From NCBI GenBank assembly GCA_002633005.1, contig NMRA01000023.1, positions 1,630,144-1,655,373 on the forward strand: DNA of 25,230 nt. The letters run 5' to 3'. Position numbers and translations under genes: made by a program. Numbering within the stretch: the stretch's first letter is position 1; every line of letters begins with the position of its first letter. Shown here in pieces: positions 1-10,137 of this stretch. This stretch comes from Phoronis australis (Eukaryota; Phoronida; Phoronidae). The notes beneath the pieces are model-generated. The model did not search any database and was not told the origin of the DNA. It worked only from the letters and a program-made list of their open reading frames with translations.

Positions 1-180
1 CAGGGTGTATCAAGGGATGTGTGTGTGCCAGGGTGTATCAAGGGGTGTGTGTGTGCCAGGGTGTATCAAGGGATGTGTGTGTGCCAGGGTGTATCAAGGG
101 GGGGTTTGTGCATGTCACGGTGTATCAAAGGGTGTGTGCATGTCGGGTGTATCAAAGGGTGCATGCAAGTCACAGCATAT
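1..180. repeat. 28-bp minisatellite, about 6 copies, truncated by window edge
   Basis: The unit is CAGGGTGTATCAAGGG followed by a GT-rich stretch. Three exact-length copies lie at 1-28, 29-56 and 57-84. A 31-bp copy (85-115), a 28-bp copy (116-143) and a 27-bp copy (144-170) then decay into unique sequence. The first copies are nearly identical and divergence rises to the right, as expected at the edge of an array. Open frames across this block come from the repeat and are not genes. Confidence 0.93.
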
Positions 181-814
181 CAATCTAAAATACCAGTAGA
201 TTGCAAGGATGTGAGTTCTAAGCATAGTAGTTGTGGATTGGATTGAATGCTAGCCAGAGCTGTAGTTTACTTTTTCGACCCAGAGACAAAAGTTTCTACT
301 AAATTCCATACTTACATGAGTCTTTTATGCATAAAAAGTAAAAAAGTCAATCAATGAAGACACACATTACATAGCATTTCAAGGAGAGATTCAGCGATGA
401 GAGCATGATCGATATAGTGAGCTTACTGAGAAAAAAATTGTCAACTTTGCAAGACTTGGCCAATAGGGAACCCCACGTTGAGGGGTCCATATGAGTCACA
501 ATCAGGTGATCAGCACGATGGACCCAGTCGTGTGGCCAGATAAGTATGCCTTGTGCACCACAATAAGACCACCTGAGTACTCGGCACATATAACTGGTGC
601 ACTATGTTTCTCACCCAATAAGCAAAAATTGTCGGTTATACTGGTCCCGCACTTTGGGCACAAGCTTTTGATGTCCATTATTCAGTTGAGGAAACTGGTT
701 CTAAAAAGCGGACCATTGTAACTGATCATTACCCAAGAGAGTGTAAATATGCACTTTATTTAAAAGATACAATTTACAATGATCTAATCTACCTTTCAGC
801 TATTTCCAGGATCC
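181..814. other. AT-rich non-coding stretch
   Basis: No coding exon, RNA or clear repeat was recognised here. Overlapping short open frames on both strands (about 347-721) have no recognisable domain and no convincing splice signals. Confidence 0.5.
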
Positions 815-2129
815 TTAAGGTTATCTCAAACCTTATTTAGTGGCCTCCATTCTAATTCATAAATCAAAAAACTAAGCTTTATTAACTAGTAAAAGTGTAC
901 ATTTTCTGAAAGAAAAAAGATCAGGGAATATACAGATATCTTTTGTATTTATGTACCGTTATTGTTATTACCTTAACACCTTTTTAAAAAGGTACAATCA
1001 TAGAAAAATAACACCTCGGTCGATTTTAACAAAATCTTTTTTAAATGAAAACTTCACCAGTTACTTCAAAAACAATGTTAAATTTTTTTTATTATTTTTT
1101 CGTTTGGTTTCTACGACAAACAAATCAAATCGCAAAACAAAGTATTTTTGTAAAAAATAGAAGTCATATTCATTTTTATATCGAAAATCCTAACAGTGTT
1201 TTTGAAATTGATGATTAAATATTAAGTTTAGAAAGAACGTTTCAGCAAAATCCACCAAGCCGTTTTCAAGAACTTGTGTTCCTAAGTTCAAATTAAGTCA
1301 ATTTGTCGAAGCCGAGAAAAAAACGATTAAACTGGGACGAGTGGAAATCTCAAGTCTTCGGTTAATTATTCGGTGAATCTTGTTTTCGGTCAATATAACC
1401 TATACATGTCTTAACTATAATGGCTACTTCAAAATTCACTTGCAATGTCAACTGAATTTGCAGTCCTTAATCAACTTAATTATATTAAAACATACTGTCC
1501 CTAGCCAAGGGGTGGGATCAAATGTTCCTGTTGTTATACATAGTCCATACACGTCACGTGCCGGGAGACTGATACAAAAACAAGTAACAAATCAAAAACA
1601 GAAAATCTAGTCGCTAGCTCGATAGCGAAACAGCAATATGTCAAACTACTCATTGAATTAAGGAATTTGGGTGAGGATTTATCTCTTTTCACAACTTGCT
1701 GTGTTTGTGACCAAAGAGCGTAAGGCGACTTGTAGCCCTCGTTCTCAACGGTCGTCATGCACGTATACGCAAAACGTTTTGTCTTTGTTTTCCCCGGCAC
1801 CATTCTATCATTTGTACACCTCGTTGACTCAATATTATAACAACTCGGTGAATGAAAGGACTGAGTGTACATACAAAGCTGTTCTATACCTGGCAGGAGA
1901 TTCGATTTGAGTGATAGTCTTATAACCTTTGACCTCGGATAAGTAGTTAACAAATATCCATGCAGTTGTGCGGTTTCAAGGTGGTTGTACTAAATCTTTT
2001 TTTCTCGCTACACGGTATATATTTTGTATTTGAAAGTCCCTGAGAATGAAGATAAGGTATTTTGCTAGACACATGTGAAATATTGTAAAAATGGCCAATT
2101 TTTGTGAATAAGGTTTGAGATAACCTTAA
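815..2129. mobile_element. Putative 1.3-kb non-autonomous DNA transposon with TTAA-bounded inverted repeats
   Basis: A 23-bp sequence at 815-837 (TTAAGGTTATCTCAAACC, then TTATT) recurs as a perfect inverted copy at 2107-2129. Identity stops on both sides. Read with TTAA as the duplicated target, the inverted repeats are 19 bp starting GGTTATCTC. TTAA duplication is the hallmark of the piggyBac superfamily, although GG is not the usual start of its ends. About 1000-1960 is visibly richer in CpG than the flanks (for example around 1550-1570, 1610-1630 and 1720-1770), as expected for a fairly recent insertion or a different origin. Inside, 1534-1953 (minus) holds a 139-codon open frame with no recognisable transposase motif. 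The class is inferred; the inverted repeat is directly visible. Confidence 0.55.
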
Positions 2130-2443
2130 AGCTACAATATTTACTTATACAGTTAATGCCAAGAGTAATCTGACAACATGTCACAAGGTGTAATGACCCC
2201 TTATAACCCGTCATGACGGGTCATTCTAAATATTCTTTTAGTGAGTTGTACTCAGCTGCATGGCAGGGAATTTCCTTTGAGCTCATGGTCATCACCATGC
2301 AGAATTCTGTGTCGATTGTTTTTGGATTGTACTGTATTTCTACTCATATTGAAAGCAACTATTAATGATTTGCATCCTAATTTAAAATAAATAACGTCAA
2401 AGATTTTCGTTTGATGCCACTGAAAGTTATATATGCGACTCAC
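2130..2443. other. Non-coding interval, likely intron 3' of the Ig exon
   Basis: Apart from the palindrome at 2206-2221 nothing was recognised. On the minus strand this lies immediately downstream of the Ig-exon donor site and so is probably intron. Confidence 0.4.
2206..2221. promoter_or_regulatory. Perfect 16-bp palindrome
   Basis: ACCCGTCATGACGGGT is perfectly self-complementary. It sits inside a longer imperfect inverted repeat, with TAATGACCCC just upstream and GGGTCATT at its right end. It could be a hairpin or a dimeric protein site; no role can be assigned from sequence. Confidence 0.4.
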
Positions 2444-2785
2444 CATAGACTAGTAGCCTGTAGGTGACATTGTTGGAGTCTGTGTCCGACCTTCCATCCA
2501 TAAAGACCAACTCACACGTATATACACCTGCATCTGAGTGCTGAATGTTACTGATGTTGATGGCCGACGGTAGAATGTGGTGAATTCGACCGACATATCG
2601 TGCGTTAATGAATGGTTCCTCATTCTCAATTGACATGAAGACAGGTATGGTAGTGGCATGGTGGAGCCACTTGAGGATGAACTTGACAGGAACACCACCA
2701 GGGTAGTAAACAGGGCAGGGCAAATGGACAGACTGGCCGACTGACACCTTGAGTTCAGTCACACTTCTCTTAGTGATGGCGTGAC
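2444..2785 (-). CDS. Internal exon encoding a V-type immunoglobulin domain, Turtle/IGSF9-like
   Basis: This 342-bp exon encodes one Ig domain of a cell-surface or secreted protein. On the minus strand it follows a clear acceptor (TTTTCTGGTTGCAG) and ends at a clear donor (CTATG|GTGAGT). Both junctions are phase 1, the usual symmetric arrangement of Ig-domain exons. The conserved cysteines are in VHLPCPVYY and GVYTCELVF, the core tryptophan is in ILKWLHH, and DAGVYTC is the F-strand signature. NIS and NVT are potential N-glycosylation sites. The stretch from the tryptophan onward (TIPVFMSI, then ARYVGR, then DAGVYTCELVFMDG) follows the pattern remembered for the first Ig domain of Turtle/IGSF9 adhesion proteins, which act in neurite patterning. 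Other V-type families (Sidestep-like, VCBP-like) remain possible. No companion Ig, fibronectin, signal-peptide or transmembrane exon was found in the window, so introns must be long. Confidence 0.85.
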
Positions 2786-3307
2786 CTGCAACCAGAAAAT
2801 TGAATATTAGTCGTCCCCTCGGCACTGTTGCTATTTCTATTTACACACTGCTCACTGTACAATTTTAAACTTAAGCGTGCAAGAATAGAAGTGGCAATTG
2901 ACTGTCAAATGAAAGCGAGATCTTAATCAGTATTTGGAGCGACATCTCTTGTTTAGCACGATAGAATGTCAAGTTAAGATGGTGGAATGTTAGGCCAGTC
3001 TAGTGAGAAAGGGGACAATTTGGTACGGTAGATTATCACGCTGATCTAAAATATGTTCCCACCACAAACTAGTCCAGACTAATTCTAATAGGAACGGGAA
3101 CGAGAACGGAAACGGAAACGCAGCTTGTGTAACTAAACACACCATAACAAAGGGTTTAAGGTCCTGGCTGAGAAGATAATTGTATAACAACCCCTGTGGG
3201 TCGGTGAATAGAGGAGCCCCCCCCCCACCCCCCGAATGAAACAAGCTGAGATGGGGATGCTATAGCACAGATTGAGGAACAGGAGGACATTTCATCTTCA
3301 TTGTTTT
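2786..3307. other. Non-coding interval with short simple repeats
   Basis: Probably intron 5' of the Ig exon on the minus strand. It holds five copies of a GGAACG/GGAAAC hexamer at 3091-3120 and a C-rich run at 3217-3233 interrupted by one A. No exon was recognised. Confidence 0.5.
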
Positions 3308-3629
3308 CACAAAAGATTAGTAGCACCAAATAAATGCTAAATCATACTTAGAGATCTATACCATAGCTTCCATTTAACAATGATTGCACAAAAGATTAGT
3401 AGCACCAAATAAATACTAAATCATACTTAGAGATCTATACCATAGCTTCCATTTAACAATGATTGCACAAAAGATTAGTAGCACCAAATAAATACTAAAT
3501 CATACTTAGAGATCTATACCATAGCTTCCATTTAACAATGATTGCACAAAAGATTAGTAGCACCAAATAAATACTAAATCATACTTCGAGATCTATACCA
3601 TAGCTTCCATTTAACAATGATTGCACAAA
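3308..3629. repeat. 79-bp tandem repeat, four near-identical copies
   Basis: Copies start with CACAAAAGATTAGTAGCACC at 3308, 3387, 3466 and 3545, an exact 79-bp period; a partial CACAAA follows at 3624. Copy 1 differs at AAATGCTAAA (AAATACTAAA in the others) and copy 4 at CTTCGAG (CTTAGAG in the others). Otherwise they look identical, which points to very recent expansion. Each unit contains AGATCT and is A+T-rich. Confidence 0.96.
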
Positions 3630-3640
3630 TTCACAACACT

Positions 3641-3698
3641 GTTATCAGTTTCTGAAAATGAAAAATTGGCAATTTTTGTCCGAAATTGGTGATTTTAC
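3641..3698 (+). mobile_element. 3'-end fragment of the window's CTTCACTTATTT MITE family
   Basis: AAAATGAAAAATTGGCAATTTTTG followed by a GAAATTGGTGA-type end matches the right terminus of the full copy at 5719-5952. The left part of the element is absent, so this is a truncated copy. Confidence 0.45.
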
Positions 3699-3962
3699 CA
3701 TACACAACTAACCTGCTAACATTACAATTTAAGATTAATTTTGTGATATCTTTGAAAGCAAGGCTTTTTGTTTGTGGAATTGAAACAATGCACAGGAAAA
3801 TTTGTTTTGTTTAAATTTTGATTTTTGTTCTCTGATAAAACCACAGAAAACTAAAAGTATCAAAGTGCGTTTGAAAAATTTTTATTAGCAAAAAATTAAA
3901 GTTTTTGACCACCGCTCTTCAGTCAAATGTGTCTGCTGGTTGATATCCTAAAAGTGGTAAGT

Positions 3963-4190
3963 CTTCACTTATTTAGCACACAACATGGCTGACATGTGAA
4001 ATTCTGGTTTGTCAAATTTCTCCATATAAAGATTGCAAAAATTTTTGTCTATTACAAACATGGTTTGTACAGTGTAGATTTTATAAAACAACATTTACTG
4101 GTCGTCAAGTTTCCTTTGTTTTCAGAAAGGTTATCATCCTTTGAAAAAATGGAAAATGACAATTTTGGCAATTATTTTTGTGTGAAATAC
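3963..4190 (+). mobile_element. MITE family copy A, about 228 bp
   Basis: Begins CTTCACTTATTTAGCACACA, then ACATGGCTGACATG. It ends in a GGCAATTATTTTTGTG-type terminus. The internal sequence (TGTACAGTGTAGAT; GAAAAAATGGAAAATGACAA) is shared with other copies in the window. It is a non-coding, non-autonomous element. Confidence 0.7.
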
Positions 4191-5718
4191 TGCACATGCA
4201 ATTTAACTACCAAAACAGATTTGTAAGTTCACAATATGGACACATAAAACAAAAAGTTACGGACACATAAAAATCTTGAAAACTAACCAAAAATTGCATC
4301 AGAAAGTCAATAAAATAATTGTGTTTTATTTTGTGCACTGATATACCTTGGCTGTGTTCAAATAAAATGACTTTAGTCATTGACTTAACTTACGGTTAGA
4401 CCTATTAATAGTACAGAGCAAGGATGGTTCAGCTCACCCTATGCACTAATAGATGAGAGATGAACATGATTAACAACATGATTGAACAACCTCAATATTC
4501 CCATAAGGCATGAGCACACCAGCTCTATCTATTGTGATAGTGACAAACTAAACTCCAGTCAACACTTTTGTAGACAACCACAGTTCAAAGAAAGATGCAT
4601 CCTTAGTTTAGCAAGGCTAGTATCTTGAGAGATAATGGGGTAGAAACGGTTACATGCCCGCACCTTAAAATGCAGTACCAAAACCCAGACCCATGACTAC
4701 TCATGTGCCAAAAATGCCCCAGGCAGCCCAGTGACCAACCATCATGCTCATACCTGAGGATTCATCACTCGCAATGGTCAACGGAACTGGAATTACGTCC
4801 CCGGGACAGGAGTTTGGTCATTGGGTAGGGAGCATTTTTGGTGGGTGTGTAGAGTTTAAGGCTACGAATCAGGGGATTTGTACCATAACTATTGTGTTTG
4901 CTGGTCCAGGACTGAGGTTTTGGGGAGTCACAGTTATATTGACAATGGAATCATTTCAACCCTGTGATGTATCACCATGTACTTAAAGCGGAATGTGTAA
5001 TCTCAATAGCCTGTGACTCGGGGTATTGAAAACTTACAGTCCACAATAACCGTACTCCTGCACTCTGGACACAGAACCAGTGACTAAATTTTAGACACTG
5101 GTCCACGGCATCTAGCAGCTCAAGATTTGAGATAACTACAAAAGTTCAATCCGGCAGTCTCCAACTTAGGCCTGGGAGACACTGCAACATAATTTTGACA
5201 GGGAGTGCAGCAGAAAAATTAGGAGGCGTAACCTGTAGACAGTGAACTTGAATGTCATTTTTAAGGAGCTTCCCCGAGACAAATCTGAATGATGTACTTT
5301 TGATATCATAATACTTCTCCTTGCACATTTTCAGGCTGTCCAAAATGCCTAAAGACATTTACTTGATAAATAAACACTAGCACTTATTATCATACTGACA
5401 TCTGGTCAGAACTACCTCCAGCAACCAAATGCAATATTTTAGACTTAAAGGCACACCATCATCTTGTAAATATTTGTTATCAAAAGCAATGCCAGGTTCT
5501 CATTTTTGGCTTTGAAACCTCTTGCTTCATTTTCTCATAAATTTTCACTTTGCCACACTATTTTTGAGCAGACTCATCACACATTGTTTAGCAGTTCTAG
5601 TTATACTGAATGCCAAATAGGTCTCGCCACCTGGTGAGTATCAATGAAGACATGTAAGGTTCAACAAATGAGTGGTGTTTCAGGAACAAAAGCACTTTAG
5701 GAGAGTGACTATGGTGAA
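4191..5718. other. Non-coding interval, no gene recognised
   Basis: Short open frames (4744-4986 plus, 5146-5358 minus) show no known domain and lack a convincing splice context. An AAAGGCACACCATCAT motif near 5449 resembles the start of many small dispersed repeats but was not delimited. Confidence 0.4.
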
Positions 5719-5952
5719 CTCTCACTAATTTAGGGCACAATATGGCAAATACTCGGTAAGCGAAATTATATTTTCTCATTTTTCCATAAAAGATGTTTCG
5801 GATCAAGTTTTTGCTTCACCGTGTTCATGTTTTGTATAAAAACTACCATCAGACAACATTTTGAAAAACTGTGGGCATAACAGTGTTAGACGACCTTGAA
5901 AAATGAAAAAATGGTTGTTTTGGTGATTATTTTTGGGCAAAATTGGTGAGAT
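5719..5952 (+). mobile_element. MITE family copy B, about 234 bp
   Basis: Left end CTCACTAATTTAGGGCACAA pairs with the right end GGGCAAAATTGGTGAG, giving about 18-bp imperfect terminal inverted repeats. The internal ATATGGCAAA and the GAAAAATG...GGTGATTATTTTTG block align with copies A, C and D. Confidence 0.7.
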
Positions 5953-7107
5953 GTTACTATACCTGAAAAACTCCATACAAATACATCTATTTTCAGCCCA
6001 TTCCTTAAATTGGTGGAAAGCCCAATGTGCCCGGAGCCCCCCCCCCTCCCCTCCCCTTTCGTGCATCTTCACCTAATGTTTGAAAATTTCCTACACAGGC
6101 AAGTTTCTGCAAGATGACAAAAACAAAGAACTAATCAAAATTTAGAAAGATAATTCATTGACGACTAATGACCTTGAACTTACACACACACTTGGCAGTG
6201 TTACCCTAAAGGTCCACAGGAACTAGACAAACTACAAAGAAACTAATAAAACCCTCAATCTAATACTAAAACAGAGCACTGTTGATTGAGAGCTCTAACT
6301 GTGTGATTAATACAATTTGCTGCCAGTCATTCTGCATTATAACTCGACTAGGAATACTAAAACTTTTCAGTGTCTTGAACTATGTTGAAAAAATTCAATT
6401 ACTTGCACATTTCGTGGCAAGTGATAATTAAAATGCGTGTGTAATCACCACTTCCTATTCAGAGTCACAATGTTTACCACATTAATGCAACAACCAATAT
6501 TCTCGAAAAGATTAAGTGTACAAGAGACGTGTTTTCACTGTTTTCTGATCAATTTCAAAGTGCACAAGACATTTTCACCATTTTCTGATCAATTTCAGTG
6601 ATGTAAAACTGCACCTATATCAAATCTTAATGGTTTTGCTTTTAAGGGTCTTGTGTGACTGGAAGCACCCTTTCAACTACAAAAGGATAGTGTTTCTAGA
6701 ACAAAATCAATTGAAACATATGCTTTTTTATGAACCCTCCCTAGAAATGGGTCTTCTGTTTTCGAGTCCACTCTCAATCGTTGGAAACCCTAATTTCCAC
6801 TTACACCCCCATCAAAAATATTGCCCGGGTTTCCAGGTTTTTGATACTCTCATTTGTTCCAGCGTAATACAGAAGATATGAAATATCAGTTGTGTGTTTA
6901 CTGAAAATTACTTCAGTGATTTTTAAGTTTACATGTTTTGTTTAAAGGTGCATTATCACTTTTTGGCCGAAAATCGCATTTTTGGGATTACTGTTGGATG
7001 GAATAGAATTCTTCTTTGACTAAAGATGTAAAACCATGTGTTTAGTGATTTTATACAAACCTTCAATTCTCGCCAATGTCTGCCTACCATTGACTGAAAC
7101 CAAGGCC
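5953..7107. other. Non-coding interval
   Basis: Contains a C-rich run at 6037-6060 and a short direct duplication of TTTTCACTGTTTTCTGATC-type sequence near 6531-6598. No exon or RNA was recognised. Confidence 0.4.
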
Positions 7108-7293
7108 GGTGATTTTATGAGCTTACAATACTTTGTCATAGGTATATCGATTGGGACTTGGTGATTTTATGAGTTTACCTCTGCCATATATCGAGCAGGA
7201 TTTTGGTGATTTTATTAGCTTATCTCTGCCGTATATCGAGTGGGATTTGTAGATTTTATGAGCTTACCTCTGCCATATATCGAGTGGGATTTG
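7108..7293 (+). repeat. About 45-bp minisatellite, four copies
   Basis: Copies start at GGTGATTTTAT-type sequence at 7108 (52 bp), 7160 (45 bp), 7205 (44 bp) and 7249 (45 bp). The shared core is GCTTACCTCTGCCATATATC followed by GAGTGGGATTTG. The first copy is the most diverged. The last copy abuts the tRNA-like segment. Confidence 0.88.
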
Positions 7294-7353
7294 GCTAAGC
7301 CAGCAGAGCATAAGGCTGTGACTGCGGGGTTGTAGGATTAAATCTGCGCTGCC
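7290..7353 (+). repeat. tRNA-like segment, probable SINE head or tRNA pseudogene
   Basis: TGGCTAAGCCAGCAGAGC (7292-7309) matches an RNA polymerase III A-box in a tRNA D-arm setting. GTTGTAGGATTAAATC (7329-7344) is a degraded B-box/T-arm with the usual spacing. The middle resembles an anticodon arm with GTG in the loop position. The invariant TTC of the T-loop is mutated (GATTAAATC), and no clean acceptor stem was seen. It therefore looks like a tRNA-derived SINE or an old pseudogene, not a working tRNA. Confidence 0.5.
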
Positions 7354-8200
7354 TCTCATCTCACAAAAATAACCTTTCTTACCCATAACAACGCAACCAA
7401 TACAGTAAGACACGAAGCCTTGTATATACATTTATATTTTGTAAAAGATCCAACCCAAAACGTGAAGCGTAGTACACAGAATTAAATCAGAAAATATCCT
7501 TTAATGAATAATCTGGCTAGGTAAAAGTTTTGCACACCTTTAGAGCACCACATTTCATTCATCTATTTAACCTTCCAAATAGGAGTTTTCATTCCCATGA
7601 GGCAAACGGAATAGATATGGTAATCTGTCACAGTCTCTAAAATTTGGGACACCAAAATTCAAGCCGAAATCGAATTTTCTTGATTCTGTGATTTCGACGT
7701 CCATTTTATATCTGAAATATTCGACACCATACTTTGAATCAACAGAGTGCAAAAATATATTTGGCATTTAATAAATTCGTTGAAAATGACCACTGAAGCA
7801 AGGTTTTCAAGAGTTTCCACAGTGTGTATCATTAAGGTGCGTGACCATTAGACATTGATCATAATTCCTTAACACCAATACTGCATATATCTAAAATTTA
7901 GTACAAACTACTGACCTTGAGCAAATAATATTTTTTTTTAACTGTCCCAAACTGGAGAATTTTTACAGTAACTACCGGTATATCCTTATCCATTATTACC
8001 AGACTAGGAAATGGATGTATCAGTCTTGCAGGAAATGTAAATTAATTATCTATAGGACTGCATTGATTGACACACATTCTAGGGCCACTAGATTGAATGC
8101 CAGTAATGTTATACGGATAAAGGCAGGTAATTATTAACAACAATACATGTGTGTAATGCTAATAAGGATAGGGTGTGTACCTGTCTGTCTCAGTGTGCCT
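7354..8200. other. Non-coding interval
   Basis: No exon, RNA or delimited repeat was recognised. The 66-codon minus frame at 7567-7767 has no known motif. Confidence 0.4.
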
Positions 8201-8226
8201 ACTTGCATGCCTGAGTATGGCTACTT

Positions 8227-8322
8227 GAGTGTGTGTGACTTGAGTGTGTGTGTGTGTAAGTGTGTGTGTGAGTGTGTAAGTGAGTGTGTGAGTGTGTGAG
8301 TGTGTGTGTGCGCGAGCGCGCC
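8227..8322. repeat. GT-rich microsatellite ending in CG alternation
   Basis: Interrupted TGTG/TGAG repeats pass into GTGTGTGTGTGCGCGAGCGCGCC at the right end (8299-8322). Alternating purine-pyrimidine runs of this kind can adopt Z-DNA. The histidine/threonine-rich open frames on the minus strand come from the repeat. Confidence 0.9.
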
Positions 8323-9031
8323 TGCATGCGTGTATAAGGTGAACCCCAGGGCAGCCTTTAAAATTATCATCCCCGAGCAACTGAACGATTTCCTAAGGTT
8401 ATGTAGAACCCGACAAAAATGTCCAAATTTGACTAACTTCAGAGCATCGTATTTCAAAAATGGCTGATGGCATCAAGATGAAACTTTCAGATATTACGCT
8501 CACTGTTCTTCAAAACAATTATTTTTAAATTGCTCCACCTTTGCATGAGTTGCTGTCAAAAATAGAAATTAAGGAATTCCTTGAAAAAATCTAGTTTCCC
8601 AAACTGAAAACGAAATATTTTAGAAAACTGCATTTTTAAGGTCTCATCTTAAAGATTTAATAACAATAAATAAAATCTGATCGCACTATTGATACCATTG
8701 TTTTTCCATGATTATGTTTGTGGAGAACGATGCTGTACAACTTCTGCCTGAGTAAATCCTCACTGAGTTTTAACAACCAGAAAAAAGCAGAAAATACAAG
8801 AAAGGTCGCTGACCCTAACAACATAATTTCTCAAAGTTCAAGCTTAAGAAACCCAGAGTCAATGTTTAGTAGAAAAAAAATCCTTGTCTGTTGTTAGTGT
8901 GGTGCAATACACGTGACAGAAATGTAGTAGCAGAAAAGGGACCTCCCCAAGGCCATGAATTGATTTGCACTTAGTGGAATTCATAAAAGCATGTCTTACT
9001 AATTTGCTTGATTTAACTTAATGATGACAGA
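8323..9031. other. Non-coding interval
   Basis: Nothing recognised on either strand beyond general AT richness. Confidence 0.4.
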
Positions 9032-9737
9032 TTAAAGGAGTATCAAAATTTTATTCTAAATTGTCTATTGTACATGAAAGAGGTAATTTTAGAAACATTC
9101 TTGAAAAGTTTGCTATGAAAAGAGTAGTGAATAGATGAATAGTGTTGTTATGGTAACAAGAGTTGGGTAATGACATTTGGATTGGTTGTGATGAGACCTG
9201 TAACATGGCCATTTTTGAGCCAATGTGGGGTACACAATGTGGGGTACACATTCACACGGCCCTCTTTGTGAAGACACTGATTATATAGTTCTTGCTTGAT
9301 AGCATAAATTATTTGTAAGATATATAGATAGGTAAACATATTCAATTATGTGATAAAAATGATTTTCCAAAATTGTCGTTTTTATATAATTCACTTGTCA
9401 AAAGTTAACTGCATTGCTACATATATGGTTACAACTAAAAGGTTACCAAAGGTTTTTTATAAGAGCTCAGTTTCAAAGTGAACTCTTTTTCATGATTCAA
9501 TAGTTTACTGGAAAATTTTTACAAAATAAATTTCCATTCTTCCATAACACTGTCTGTAAAAAACTAAAAAAATGTCCCATACTGTTGAAATATTTCAAAG
9601 AGTCACACCCCTTATGCTGTTGCTGATCTACAATACCTGGCTTACAGCCCACCACTGAAATTTACAAATTTTCACTTTTAAACGCCCAAGTTCGACTTAG
9701 CACACATCCCTAGTTTACATGATCGAGACTCCTTTAA
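9032..9737. mobile_element. Possible 0.7-kb element with TTAAAGGAGT inverted ends
   Basis: TTAAAGGAGTATC at 9032-9044 has an inverted partner GAGACTCCTTTAA at 9725-9737, 12 of 13 bases matching and both bounded by TTAA. The inverted repeat is short and internal sequence gives no support, so this may be chance or two separate repeat ends. Confidence 0.25.
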
Positions 9738-9900
9738 ATGTGCTAGTGTATTTGAGAATCCCACCGTAATGACGAAAATTCCAAACACTCATATTGGCTC
9801 AGCAGTGCCCTCTTCCAATTTTCACGATCACATTTCTCAAATATGCCAGTGTCTCTGAACACCATCTCACCCGAATTTTACCTCCAAAATACACACTAAT

Positions 9901-10130
9901 TCTTCACCAAATACACACAATATGGCCAGTGAGCGAACTCCCATTTAACAAATTCTTCCACAATAATAAAGATTTGGAAAATTTTAGTTTATTACTATCA
10001 TGTGTGGTACTGAATGGACACCATAAAACAACTTTCGGTAAACTTTCCATTATTTGCAATAAAGAATTCAGCCTTTGGAAAATGGAAAACAATAATTTTG
10101 GCAATTATTGTTGTGCAAAATAAATAGAGA
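9901..10130 (+). mobile_element. MITE family copy C, about 230 bp
   Basis: Left end TCTTCACCAAATACACACAA, then TATGGCCAG. The right end is GGCAATTATTGTTGTGCAAA followed by ATAAATAGAGA. The internal GAAAATGGAAAACAATAATT block matches copy A. Open frames on both strands here are repeat-derived. Confidence 0.7.
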
Positions 10131-10137
10131 ATTACAA

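Noticed and set aside
5-246. Cysteine/glycine/valine-rich open frames at the left edge
   Set aside because: They are read-through of the 28-bp minisatellite, whose period is not a multiple of three; the apparent repeat protein is an artefact.
1534-1953. 139-codon minus frame as a transposase
   Set aside because: No DDE/D-type motif or other transposase signature is visible, and the length is far below that of a piggyBac transposase.
3308-3629. CRISPR-like array
   Set aside because: The 79-bp units are contiguous tandem copies with no variable spacers, and the window is animal DNA.
4744-4986. 80-codon plus frame
   Set aside because: No domain, no conserved motif and no convincing splice sites; length is within chance expectation for a 25-kb window.
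7290-7353. Functional tRNA gene
   Set aside because: The T-loop consensus is mutated and a paired acceptor stem is not evident.
8159-8457. Histidine/threonine-rich minus-strand open frames
   Set aside because: They are translations of the GT/TGAG microsatellite and have no independent coding support.
9794-10123. 109-codon plus-strand frame and 66-codon minus-strand frame
   Set aside because: Most of both lies inside MITE copy C and part of it resembles the non-coding copies elsewhere.
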